Source of the DNA: JAPLSN01 sp964482955
Lineage (GTDB): Bacteria > Spirochaetota > Spirochaetia > Treponematales > UBA12059
Length of the DNA: 64,000 nucleotides
Assembly: GCA_964482955.1 (NCBI GenBank)
Contig: CAYZZW010000004.1
Location: forward strand, 1-64,000
Reading direction: 5' to 3'
Shown: one piece after another, positions 18,591-26,512 of the stretch
Layout of the letters: each line of letters starts with the position of its first letter
Numbering within the stretch: the first letter of the stretch is position 1
Notes under the pieces: model-generated
The model's database searches: none
What the model saw: only the letters and a program-made list of their open reading frames with translations
What the model was told of the DNA's origin: nothing
Program-made: the position numbers and the translations under genes

Positions 18591-18628
18591 AGTTAACGGA
18601 CCGGCGTGAAACCACAACGGGGGCTTGT

Positions 18629-19858
18629 ATGGACAACGGCTGCGACGACATCAAAAACATCCTGGCGATCGATTCGGAATTGAACCGGATCAAGGACTAT
18701 GACTTGCTCCTCGAGCGCATCCTCAGGGAGGCGCGCCGCATCACGCACGCGGACGCGGGCAGCATCTACGTGAAGGACGGCGCCACGCTGTCCATCAAGT
18801 TCGCCCAGAACGATACCCTGGCGGCGAAACTCCCGCCCGGCGAAAAACTCCTCTATAAAGTCTTTTCCATCCCGGTCTCCGACCGCACCATCTCGGGCTT
18901 CGCGGCGTTGAGCGGTCGCGTCGTCAACGTGCCCGACGCCTACGCCATTCCCGCGGACGCCACCTATGGCTACGACCCGAGCTACGACCGCGTGGCGGGC
19001 TACCGCACCACGTCCATGCTGGCGGTGCCGCTCGTCATGTCCTCGGGCGAGGTGCTCGGCGTGCTCCAGGTGATCAACGCGCAGGATCCCGAAACGAAGC
19101 GCGTCGTGCCCTTTGACGACAACGACGTGCAGCTCGTGTCGCATTTCGCGTCGAACGCCGTCGTGGCGATGGAGCGCGCCATGCTCACCCGGACCATCAT
19201 CCTGCGCATGATCCGCATGGCCGAGCTGCGCGACCCCAAGGAGACCGGCCCCCACGTCAACCGCGTGGCGGGCTACGCGGCGGAGATCTTCGAGCATTGG
19301 GCGATGCGTCGCGGCATGTCGCCGGAAGACGTCGAGCGCCGCAAGGATCTCCTCAAGCTAGCGTCCATGCTGCACGACGTCGGGAAGGTTGCCATCTCCG
19401 ACCTCATCCTCAAGAAACCGGCGCGCTTCACGCCCGAGGAATTCCTCGTCATGCAGCGTCACACCGTGGAAGGCGCCCGGCTGTTCTCCGATTCGCGTTC
19501 GGAGCTGGACCGGATCTCCGCCGCCGTCGCCGCGACGCACCACGAAAACTGGAACGGCACGGGCTACCCGGGGCGCCTCGATCCCGCGACCGGCGAGCCG
19601 CTGGTCGGACCCGACGGCAAGCCCGCGAGCCTCGCGGGCGACGCCATCCCCATCGAAGGCCGCATCGTCGCCGTGGCCGACGTGTACGACGCCCTCGTTT
19701 CCCGCCGCGTCTACAAGGAAGCCTGGCAAGAGGACGACGTGCTCGCCGAAATGCGCTCGCTGTCCGGCGTCAAGTTCGACCCCGAAGTCCTCGATGTCTT
19801 CATGGAAATCCTCCCCCGCATCCACCAGATCCGCGAACTCTACCCCGACGCGGATTAG
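18629..19858 (+). CDS. GAF / HD-GYP domain cyclic-di-GMP phosphodiesterase
   Basis: A 409-residue soluble protein. The N-terminal GAF domain is at about 15-185, and the HD-GYP domain runs from about 195 to the end. HD-GYP proteins hydrolyse c-di-GMP, promoting motility over sessile growth. Metal-site motifs are intact: H249-D250 in MLHDVGKVAI, H304-H305 in HHENWNGTGYPG (GYP at 312-314), and VADVYDAL further on. There is no receiver domain or membrane segment, so the signal is probably a small molecule bound by the GAF domain. GGGGG lies just upstream of the ATG. It is a single-gene unit with its own promoter, ending before a large foldback repeat. Confidence 0.94.
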   Translation: MDNGCDDIKNILAIDSELNRIKDYDLLLERILREARRITHADAGSIYVKDGATLSIKFAQNDTLAAKLPPGEKLLYKVFSIPVSDRTISGFAALSGRVVNVPDAYAIPADATYGYDPSYDRVAGYRTTSMLAVPLVMSSGEVLGVLQVINAQDPETKRVVPFDDNDVQLVSHFASNAVVAMERAMLTRTIILRMIRMAELRDPKETGPHVNRVAGYAAEIFEHWAMRRGMSPEDVERRKDLLKLASMLHDVGKVAISDLILKKPARFTPEEFLVMQRHTVEGARLFSDSRSELDRISAAVAATHHENWNGTGYPGRLDPATGEPLVGPDGKPASLAGDAIPIEGRIVAVADVYDALVSRRVYKEAWQEDDVLAEMRSLSGVKFDPEVLDVFMEILPRIHQIRELYPDAD

Positions 19859-20009
19859 GCCGTCACGGCCTCGGCGCTCGGGAAGGTTTCTAGCCGAGCG
19901 AACCCTGCCCGACTACGTTGCCCGCACTCTGGTCGCTATTCGAAGGCAGTCGTGCGGCGTTACTGGAGAAACCCGCCGCCCGATGACGAACCGGATGCGA
20001 CCGCCGGAC

Positions 20010-20080
20010 GGGGCATACAAGTACCCGCGCCGAATATTGCGAGTACTCTCGCCTATTCGGCGCGGGTACTTGTATGCCCC
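20010..20080. repeat. 27-bp perfect inverted repeat (foldback) between convergent genes
   Basis: Arms 20010-20036 and 20054-20080 are perfect reverse complements for 27 bases. The 17-base centre itself holds a second 5-bp stem (20039-20043 with 20048-20052, loop TACT). Weaker mirrored similarity seems to extend some 30-60 bases outward on both sides. It sits in the 287-bp gap between the convergent HD-GYP and cobS genes, which otherwise holds no gene. It could serve as a bidirectional terminator or be a small foldback element; there is no T-run. Confidence 0.95.
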
Positions 20081-20145
20081 AAGCCCCGGTCACTCCGTTC
20101 CGACACCCGTCCGCCGCACCCTTCTGTATCGCCTCAAAGGGAGCT

Positions 20146-20916
20146 TCAGAACAACGACCCGGCCGCCGCGTAGGAGAGCAGGAACGCGACCTCGCCGAGT
20201 TCCACCGCCGCCCCGAGCGAGTCGCCGGTGAAGCCGCCGAGCTTGCGGGCGGCCGAGAGCGCCACGGCCACGCCGACGGCCACCGCGACGAGGAGCCCTC
20301 CGACCGCGACGAAGAGCGCGCCGACCAGGCCGTCCACGACGGCTGCGACCGCGAAGGCGGGCGTCGCGGCGAGCGCGAAGCCGACGAGCGCGTCCTGGAG
20401 CCGGAGGCCGTGCATGATCGCGCCGAGCCCCTCGGGCTTGGCCGGGTGCGCCGCGAGGCCGACGAACACCGCCGCGCTGCGGCCGACGACGGGCGCGGCG
20501 AGCAGGGCAGCGGCCGTCGACATGGACGGCTCCGACAGCGCGCCGACGCGGGCCAGCACGACGAGGACGCCGGCGAACACGGCGTACGAGCCGGAGCGCG
20601 GATCCTTGAGGATCTCGAAGCGGCGCTCGCGCGAAACGGCGGGCAGCATCGCGTCGGCCGAATCGAGCAGGCCGTCGTAATGGAAGAGGTTGAAGGCGAA
20701 GTACTGCGCGGCGATGGCGGCGACGGCGGGCGGAATGGGCCCGAGGAAGGCGAGGTCGGCCACCCAGTACGCGAACAGGGCCACGAAGCCGGCGACGCAG
20801 CCGACGATCGGCAGGAACAAGTCCAGCCGGGTCAGGTCCGGCTCCTCGTCGAGCTTGACCGGAACGCGGGACATGAGCGAAAAGGCGCTGAGCAGGCGCT
20901 TGAGCCAGGGCTTCAC
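20146..20916 (-). CDS. cobS: Adenosylcobinamide-GDP ribazoletransferase
   Basis: A 256-residue integral membrane enzyme that joins alpha-ribazole to adenosylcobinamide-GDP, the last step of the nucleotide loop pathway of vitamin B12. Family motifs are clear: FNLFHYDGLLDSADAM, then ILKDPRSGSYAVFAG, and KLGGFTGDSLGAAVELGE at the C-terminus. Six or seven hydrophobic stretches fit. The start codon is GTG at 20916, overlapping the cbiR stop as GTGA. Last gene of the cobU-cbiR-cobS set. No cobT, cobC or corrin-ring gene is in the window, so the set suits salvage or remodelling rather than full synthesis. Confidence 0.96.
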   Translation of the reverse strand: MKPWLKRLLSAFSLMSRVPVKLDEEPDLTRLDLFLPIVGCVAGFVALFAYWVADLAFLGPIPPAVAAIAAQYFAFNLFHYDGLLDSADAMLPAVSRERRFEILKDPRSGSYAVFAGVLVVLARVGALSEPSMSTAAALLAAPVVGRSAAVFVGLAAHPAKPEGLGAIMHGLRLQDALVGFALAATPAFAVAAVVDGLVGALFVAVGGLLVAVAVGVAVALSAARKLGGFTGDSLGAAVELGEVAFLLSYAAAGSLF

Positions 20917-21614
20917 TTCGAACCACCTCCGCGACCGATGAGATCGCGCAACGCGTCAAGACAGCGGGACAGCCCCGCGGCCGAAAACACTTCCACTTCC
21001 ACGACGCCGCCGAAGCGCTCCAGGAAGGGTCGGAACTCGGCGAGCCAGGGCTCGGTCCCGTCGAAGGGGGCGTGGTCCTTCCCGTTCCCGACGCCGTGCA
21101 GGTGCACTTCGCCGATCGTCCGTCCCGCCGCGGTCAGCTCGGCCGCGAGCTCGGCCGGCGAACGTCCGGCGAGCAGCGCGTGCCCCGTGTCCAGGCAAAC
21201 CGCGGCGTCCGGAAGCGCCTCGAGGGCGCGCCGGAACGAGGCGTCGTCCACGTTCTCGACGAACACCGGCGCCTCGACGGAGGCGACCGACGCGCGGTGC
21301 CACGCGGCGAAGTCGTCCAGCGCCGCGGCGTCGCGCGGGGGATGGACCACGTAGCGCGACGCCAGGCGCGCGGTGTCTTCGAGCGCGGCGTCCCGTTCGT
21401 CGGGGTGCCTGGGCAGATGGACGCCGTATCCGAAGCGCCCGCCCGCGGCGATCTTTTCGAGTTCCGGCAGATCGCGGAGGAATTCCCCACGCGAATCCGC
21501 GTCGTACGAAAAGAGGAGGAGCTCCACCGACGCGACGCGGCCCTCGCCGGCCAGGTGCCGCGCGTTTTCCGCCCAGGTGCCCGGAATGACCCACGAGGGC
21601 GCCGAAAGCGTCAC
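20913..21614 (-). CDS. cbiR: CbiR-like cobamide-remodelling phosphodiesterase (AP endonuclease 2-like TIM barrel)
   Basis: A 233-residue soluble protein of the xylose isomerase/AP endonuclease 2 superfamily. Visible barrel motifs are YGVHLPRHP, FVENVDD, CLDTGHALL and EVHLHGVGNGKDHAPFD; the His, Glu and Asp residues in them suit a metal site. CbiR, described in Akkermansia, cuts the phosphoester between the lower-ligand nucleotide and adenosylcobinamide phosphate so that foreign cobamides can be remodelled. I assign it from its place between cobU and cobS plus the motifs; similarity alone would only say sugar isomerase/epimerase-like. It starts at GTG 21614 overlapping the cobU stop (GTGA) and ends overlapping the cobS start (GTGA). 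Confidence 0.8.
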   Translation of the reverse strand: MTLSAPSWVIPGTWAENARHLAGEGRVASVELLLFSYDADSRGEFLRDLPELEKIAAGGRFGYGVHLPRHPDERDAALEDTARLASRYVVHPPRDAAALDDFAAWHRASVASVEAPVFVENVDDASFRRALEALPDAAVCLDTGHALLAGRSPAELAAELTAAGRTIGEVHLHGVGNGKDHAPFDGTEPWLAEFRPFLERFGGVVEVEVFSAAGLSRCLDALRDLIGRGGGSK

Positions 21615-22099
21615 GCGCCCTTGATCCGCACGGGAATGCCCGCGACCATGAGCTCGACCACGTCCGCCGCTCGGGCGAGGGCCGCGTTGACGCGACCGAG
21701 CCGTTCGCCGTAGCGCCGCGAAAGCGCGTCGGCCGGAATGACGCCCCAGCCCGTCTCGTTCGTGACGATGACGACGTTGGCCGGCAGGCGCTCGAGGAAC
21801 GACGCGAGCACTTCGTCGATCTCGTTTTCGCGCTCTGAAAAGAACATGTTGTTGAGCCACATCGGGACGCAATCGACGATCATGTTCTCCCGCACGGCCA
21901 CGTCGATGCGGTAGGGCTCCTCGACGGTGTCGAAGGCGCCGCGCCGCTCGTCGCGGTGGCGGGCGATCTTCGCGCGCATTTCGTCGTCGAAGGCGAGGGC
22001 GGTCGCCAGGAAGGAACGCGGCTCCGCGAAGGACGCGGCGAGTTCGAGGGCCCGCGTGCTCTTTCCGGATTTCACGCCGCCGGTCACGAGGTATCTCAT
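21611..22099 (-). CDS. cobU: Adenosylcobinamide kinase / adenosylcobinamide-phosphate guanylyltransferase
   Basis: A 162-residue cytosolic enzyme that phosphorylates adenosylcobinamide and then guanylates it, preparing the substrate for CobS. The P-loop is VTGGVKSGKST (residues 5-15). Further family motifs are ARHRDERRG, DCVPMWLNNM, VTNETGWGVIP and VMVAGIPV-like VELMVAGIPVRIKG at the end. Its ATG lies 27 bases after the stop of the DUF115 gene on the same strand. No cobalamin riboswitch fits into that gap, so control is probably through the upstream cell-envelope genes. The stop overlaps the cbiR GTG start. Confidence 0.96.
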   Translation of the reverse strand: MRYLVTGGVKSGKSTRALELAASFAEPRSFLATALAFDDEMRAKIARHRDERRGAFDTVEEPYRIDVAVRENMIVDCVPMWLNNMFFSERENEIDEVLASFLERLPANVVIVTNETGWGVIPADALSRRYGERLGRVNAALARAADVVELMVAGIPVRIKGA

Positions 22100-22126
22100 C
22101 GCCCTGTTTGTACCATTAAAAGGGGC

Positions 22127-23917
22127 TCAGGTAAAGCGTCCGGCTGCGATGAGCCCGAGGTTGCGCGCGGCCGAGTCGGCGATGCCGCGGTAGATGCCGT
22201 CCGAGTGCGCGAGGATTTCCTCGAAGCTCCGCGCGGTGTTCGAGGCGAAGTCGTGGACCTGCGGAAAGAGGAAACCGGTCACGTCCTTCGCGGCGTTGGC
22301 CAAGATGCGTTCGTCGACGCGGTCGAGCCGCCCGAGCCAGGGCTTCACGTCCTCGCCGCGCCTGGCCGCTTGCCGCGCTCCGGCCACGAGTTCCGTGCCC
22401 GTCGTTCCCAGGCGCTTCATGTCCTCGAGCATGCCGACGAGTTCGTCCAGCGCGGCGTCGACCTCGGCTTCCCGGTCCACGGCCTGGCGCTTCGCGTCCG
22501 CCAGGAACGCGTCGACTCGGCCGCGCGCCTCGGGCAAGGCACCGAGTTCGCCGACCGGCGAGTGTTTCATGCCCGCGATGGCGAGCCCGCGCGCGGCGAG
22601 GGTGCGCGTGTCGGCCTCCGGGTGCTTCCCGACGCGGCTTTCGAACCACCACGAATAGAGGATCATGCGCTTGTCGGTGATGGTCGTGCCGCCCGAGTTG
22701 TCGGGCGCCTTGAACGGCCCCGCGCCGAGCAGGGCGGCGAAGCCCTCGGTGGCCGCCGGCTTCAGGCGCTCGCCGCGCGTGAGGGCGCGCTGCTCGAAGA
22801 GGCTCGCCTTCGCGTGCGTGTGCCCGCCCGGGAACGAGAGGTCGAGCCCCGCCATGTAGATGGGGGCGCAGCCGAGCGTGCGCGCGAAGTCCCACGCCGT
22901 CGTGGCCACGGAGCCGCCGGCCCCGAGCTGCCCTTTCGGCGCGCCCGCGCGCCGTTCGAGGAAGGAGCCGAGCGGGAAGAGCGACGAGCAGAGGTAGGTC
23001 GCCGCGCACGGGAAGCGGAAGGTACTAGGCCACGCCGCGCACTCGGTCACGAGAATGGACGAAGGCGACGCCGAGCGGTCGAGGTGCCGGGCGTTCCAGT
23101 ACTGCGGATCGACGACGACGACGAAGTCGGGCTCGACGCCCGCGCGGAGGAGGCTCCGGAGCGCCGTGTCGACGGCCACGATCACCGCGCCGCGACGCGC
23201 TTCCTTGAGGACGGGCAGGACTTCGTCCAGGCTCGGCCCCGCCGCGCAGACGAGGGCCGGCACGCCAGCGAGTCCGCCCGCGAGGGACGCCACGCCGGGC
23301 CTTCTCCCGATCTCGCGCGCGTTGCGGGCGATGTTGCGCACCCAGAGCTTCCCGAAGCGCTTGAGCGTGTTCCGGTTGATCGTCTCCTTCCCCTCGAAGC
23401 GCTCGACGGCCGACTTCGCGCCTGCATACCACTCCGGCGCGAGGGCGGTGACCGCCTTGCACTCGTGCACGGCGACGCGACGCGTCTCGAGCCGGTCGAA
23501 GGCCCAGTAGACGGCTTCCGGATCCGAGGCGACGAGGAGCCCGACTTCCTCGCGGGCGAGGAGGTGCGACACGTCGCGGTGGCGGAGGCAGGAGGCGAGC
23601 ACGTTCCCCGAGGCTTCCGCGACGAGGAGGCGCGCGCGCGGCAGGCGCTGGAGCACAGCCTCGGCGACGTAGCCGAGGCCGAGCCCGAAGAGCACGACGG
23701 TGTCGGGCGACGACGCGGCCAGCTCCGACGCGACGCGGTCCGCCTCCGAGCGCGGGTCGTAGCGCGAGTGGAGGAGGAGCCCGCCGATCGCCGCGGTCGC
23801 CTCGCCGCGGGACGAGACGACCTTCTCCACCGCGACGGGTTCGGCAGCGGCGAGTTCCTCCGCGAGCGCGGGGAAGCGGAGCGCGATGGCTCCCAGGTTG
23901 CGTTCGAGGGCGGTCAT
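22127..23917 (-). CDS. Motility accessory factor-like DUF115 / MptE-like protein
   Basis: A 596-residue soluble protein. The centre (about 210-400) matches the DUF115 (6-hydroxymethylpterin diphosphokinase MptE-like) family, with LVCAAGPSLDEVLPVL, VIVAVDTALRSLLRAG, PDFVVVVDPQYWN and YMAGLDLSFPGGHTHAK. The N-terminal part carries a nucleotide-binding-like LFGLGLGYV. In Campylobacter and Clostridium this family (Maf/PseE) transfers nonulosonic sugars to flagellin; in spirochaetes it is common but poorly studied. I infer a glycosyltransferase or sugar-transfer role for motility or surface. Its ATG overlaps the ftsI stop (ATGA), an unexpected partner for a flagellar factor. Confidence 0.88.
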   Translation of the reverse strand: MTALERNLGAIALRFPALAEELAAAEPVAVEKVVSSRGEATAAIGGLLLHSRYDPRSEADRVASELAASSPDTVVLFGLGLGYVAEAVLQRLPRARLLVAEASGNVLASCLRHRDVSHLLAREEVGLLVASDPEAVYWAFDRLETRRVAVHECKAVTALAPEWYAGAKSAVERFEGKETINRNTLKRFGKLWVRNIARNAREIGRRPGVASLAGGLAGVPALVCAAGPSLDEVLPVLKEARRGAVIVAVDTALRSLLRAGVEPDFVVVVDPQYWNARHLDRSASPSSILVTECAAWPSTFRFPCAATYLCSSLFPLGSFLERRAGAPKGQLGAGGSVATTAWDFARTLGCAPIYMAGLDLSFPGGHTHAKASLFEQRALTRGERLKPAATEGFAALLGAGPFKAPDNSGGTTITDKRMILYSWWFESRVGKHPEADTRTLAARGLAIAGMKHSPVGELGALPEARGRVDAFLADAKRQAVDREAEVDAALDELVGMLEDMKRLGTTGTELVAGARQAARRGEDVKPWLGRLDRVDERILANAAKDVTGFLFPQVHDFASNTARSFEEILAHSDGIYRGIADSAARNLGLIAAGRFT

Positions 23918-25812
23918 TCGAGCGTGAGCCTCACCGTCATGCCCGCGACGACGGACGTGCCCGCCGCCGGTTCCTGCGCGACCACGTAGCCCTCGCCCTC
24001 GATGACGACCGTGAGGTCCTTCCGCGCGAGGAGGCCGAGGAGTCTGCGCTTCGGCACGCCGGTCAGGTCGGGCATGACGCTCCCGATCTCGACCGGACCG
24101 GTGTCCGGCACCGGTACGACGCCGGGATGCCGCACCGTCGTGGACGAACCCCGCGCGAGACCGTAGTGGCGGATGACCAGCTCGGCGGTTTCGCGCACCG
24201 GCGGGGCCGCGATGCGTCCGCCCTGGATCGAGTCGCCGCGCGGCTTCGAGAGCGCCAGATAGACGACGAAGCGCGGGGCCTCCGTCGGGAAGATGGCGAT
24301 GCACGAGGCGATGAAGTCGGTGGCCGAGTAGCCGCGCTTGCCGGGCTCCGTCATTTGCGCGGTGCCCGTCTTCACGGACACGCGGACGTCGGGGATCTTG
24401 GCGCGCCAGCCGGAGCCGCCCTCGAGCGAAGCGGCTTCCATGGCGGCGAGCACGGCGCGCGCCGTCTCCGCCGACACGACGCGGACGCCGGAGGGCGCGA
24501 TCTCGCGCGCGGTCGAGCCGTCGGCCGCGACGACGCGCCGGGCGACGATCGGCTTCATCATCACGCCGCCGTTCCCAACGGCGCTCGCCGCCTGCACGAT
24601 CTGGAGGGCGGTCACCGAGATCTCCTGGCCGAACGCGATCGTCGGCTTCGTGCGTCCCGACCAGTCCTCGACCTTCGCGAGGCGTCCCGGGCTCTCGCCG
24701 GGGAGGGTGACGCCGGTGCGCGAGCCGAACCCGAAGCGCGTGAGCATGTCGTAGAAGTCGAGGGCCGGCACGCGGTCCGCGGCGTAGGCGGCTCCCGCGT
24801 TGCACGAATACATGAGGATGCTCGTGAGGTCGACGGTTCCGTGGACGCCCATGTCCTTGATGACGATGCGTTCGCCGAGGCCCGTCACGCGGACGTAGCT
24901 CCCGTCGCACGCGAACGTCGTGGTCGGGTCGATCGCGCCGAGCTCGAGGACCGACGCCATCGTGAAGACCTTCATCACGGAGCCCGGCTCGAAGGCCGAG
25001 GTGGCGGGCAAATCCGCGTAGCGTTCGGCGGGATAGGACAGGAAGTCGTTCGGATCGAAGTCGGGCAGGGCGACGTACGCGGCGATCTCGCCCGTATCCA
25101 CCGCGGAGACGAGGAGGATGGCGGACTCGGCCTTGTTGTCCTCGAGGGCGCGCCGGGCGATCTCCTCCGCCTGGAACTGGAGGTCGGCGTCGATCGACAG
25201 GATGACCGAGTCGCCGCGGACGCCGCCGTCCGGCCCGGGCGCGCGGCCGCGTGGCGAGAGGTCCTCGTCGAAGCGCTGTTCGATGCCGACGAGGCCGTGG
25301 CCGTCGTCGCCCGTGAAGCCGACGAGGCGGCTCGCGAGCGTGCCCTCCGGATAGACGCGGCCGGGCACGCGCTCGACGACGAAGCCGCGGAGGCCGCCGG
25401 AGCGGCGGGCGTCCTGCACGCGCCGCGCCACCGACGGCTGCACGCGCTTGGCGACATAGAGGAAGTCGCTGCCGCTCGATTCGATTTTCGACGCGATCTC
25501 GAGCGAGGTCGGGGGCGCGCCGTCCGACCCTTCGGCGAGCAGGCCGGCGAGGAACTCGGCGTCGGAAGCCAGCGCGGCCCTGTCGAGCTCGGGACGCCAC
25601 ACGGCGATGTTGTAGAGGGAGGTCTCGAAGGCCAGCGATCGCCCGTTCGCGTCGAGGATCTCGCCGCGCGTCACCTGCGGCGACCGCTCCGCCTGAGCGG
25701 ACGGACCGAGGGCCGCGAGCCTGGCGTAGGTGGCGAGGATGTAGGCGGCAAACGCGCCGATCGCGGCCAGCACGGCGGCGCGGCGCCAATGAAGGCGGAC
25801 GGGTGATGCCAT
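23914..25812 (-). CDS. ftsI: FtsI/PBP2-type penicillin-binding protein with PASTA domain
   Basis: A 632-residue class B penicillin-binding protein, a transpeptidase of septal or elongation wall synthesis. It has an N-terminal membrane anchor (about 11-32), a PBP dimerisation domain (TRGEILDANGRSLA onward), and a transpeptidase domain with S278 and K281 in FEPGSVMKVF, the SxN motif in MYSCNAG and VKTGTAQ. One PASTA domain, about 570-632, begins at SVMPDLTGVPKRRLL. It starts six bases after lepB on the same strand and its stop overlaps the DUF115 start. It lacks the usual mraY/mur neighbours of a dcw cluster. The exact assignment (FtsI versus SpoVD-like) is open. Confidence 0.93.
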   Translation of the reverse strand: MASPVRLHWRRAAVLAAIGAFAAYILATYARLAALGPSAQAERSPQVTRGEILDANGRSLAFETSLYNIAVWRPELDRAALASDAEFLAGLLAEGSDGAPPTSLEIASKIESSGSDFLYVAKRVQPSVARRVQDARRSGGLRGFVVERVPGRVYPEGTLASRLVGFTGDDGHGLVGIEQRFDEDLSPRGRAPGPDGGVRGDSVILSIDADLQFQAEEIARRALEDNKAESAILLVSAVDTGEIAAYVALPDFDPNDFLSYPAERYADLPATSAFEPGSVMKVFTMASVLELGAIDPTTTFACDGSYVRVTGLGERIVIKDMGVHGTVDLTSILMYSCNAGAAYAADRVPALDFYDMLTRFGFGSRTGVTLPGESPGRLAKVEDWSGRTKPTIAFGQEISVTALQIVQAASAVGNGGVMMKPIVARRVVAADGSTAREIAPSGVRVVSAETARAVLAAMEAASLEGGSGWRAKIPDVRVSVKTGTAQMTEPGKRGYSATDFIASCIAIFPTEAPRFVVYLALSKPRGDSIQGGRIAAPPVRETAELVIRHYGLARGSSTTVRHPGVVPVPDTGPVEIGSVMPDLTGVPKRRLLGLLARKDLTVVIEGEGYVVAQEPAAGTSVVAGMTVRLTLE

Positions 25813-25818
25813 GGCGTC

Positions 25819-26340
25819 TTATTCGCCGAAAGGTAGCACGGTTCCGATCACCTTCTCAATCGGGAGCGGCCCGTAGGACCGCGAGTCGACGGACTCGAAC
25901 CAGTTCGTGCCGACGAGGAAGACCGTGCCCGCGGGCACGGCGATCGACCCGGTCGCCTCCGAGCCGGCGGCCGAGGGCACCCGGGCGCCGTCCGGCCGCG
26001 CGATCCCGCCGCCCGAAACCGCGAGCGCGCAGGGTCCGACGGCGAAGACGCGCTTGACGATCCTGCCGCGCGGTCCGTCCGCGGCCACGAGCTCGTCCTG
26101 GGCCGGCGTCCGCCACCGGAGCGCGTAGACCGAGGCGATCGGGATCCGAAGCCCGTAGGCGCAGCGCGCGACGAGCACCACGTCGCCCTGGGACAGGGAC
26201 GGTTCCATGGAACCGCCCTGCACGAAGGCCAGGTCGACGAAGCACGACTTGACGACGAGGGCCAGCGCGATCGCCAGGGCCACGATCCGGCCGGGGGCGG
26301 CCGCGGGTGGCTTGCGTCGCGTCGGAGGCGTTTCGTCCAT
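25819..26340 (-). CDS. lepB: Signal peptidase I
   Basis: A short (173-residue) signal peptidase I that removes signal peptides from exported proteins. One membrane segment lies at about 18-38. The catalytic serine is S44 in GGSMEPSL and the catalytic lysine is K96 in GRIVKRVFAVG. The last box reads VFLVGTNWFESVDSRSYG, so the usual GDN is GTN with a changed spacing before the conserved SVDSR. It is the first gene of a probable run with ftsI, the DUF115 gene and the cobalamin genes. Upstream lie 18-bp tandem repeats shared with the divergent LysM/M23 gene. The size is near the lower limit for the family. Confidence 0.93.
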   Translation of the reverse strand: MDETPPTRRKPPAAAPGRIVALAIALALVVKSCFVDLAFVQGGSMEPSLSQGDVVLVARCAYGLRIPIASVYALRWRTPAQDELVAADGPRGRIVKRVFAVGPCALAVSGGGIARPDGARVPSAAGSEATGSIAVPAGTVFLVGTNWFESVDSRSYGPLPIEKVIGTVLPFGE

Positions 26341-26401
26341 GATTCGGGTCGAGTCCGTGTCGCGCTCCTTGCCGAATCCGCCTGATTCGCCGAATCGTCT
26401 T

Positions 26402-26469
26402 GATTCGCGGAATCAGGCGGATTCGCGGAATCAGGCGGATTCGCGGAATCAGGCGGATTCGCGGAATCC
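26402..26469. repeat. Tandem 18-bp repeats between lepB and the LysM/M23 gene
   Basis: Three identical units of GATTCGCGGAATCAGGCG at 26402-26419, 26420-26437 and 26438-26455, plus a 14-base partial to 26469. An inverted partial copy precedes at about 26384-26400, so the region can fold. It lies in the 172-bp divergent gap. Confidence 0.95.
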
Positions 26470-26512
26470 TACTGTAAAAAGACGCGCGCTTTTTGTCGAT
26501 AAGAAAAGGGCA

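Noticed and set aside
22100..22126. Cobalamin riboswitch ahead of cobU
   Set aside because: The gap is only 27 bases, far too short for the aptamer.
26402..26469. CRISPR array
   Set aside because: The 18-bp units are directly adjacent with no spacers, and there are no cas genes.
26475..26494. Terminator hairpin AAAAAG...CTTTTT between lepB and the LysM gene
   Set aside because: The stem is six A/T-rich pairs at the head of two divergent genes, where a terminator has no purpose.
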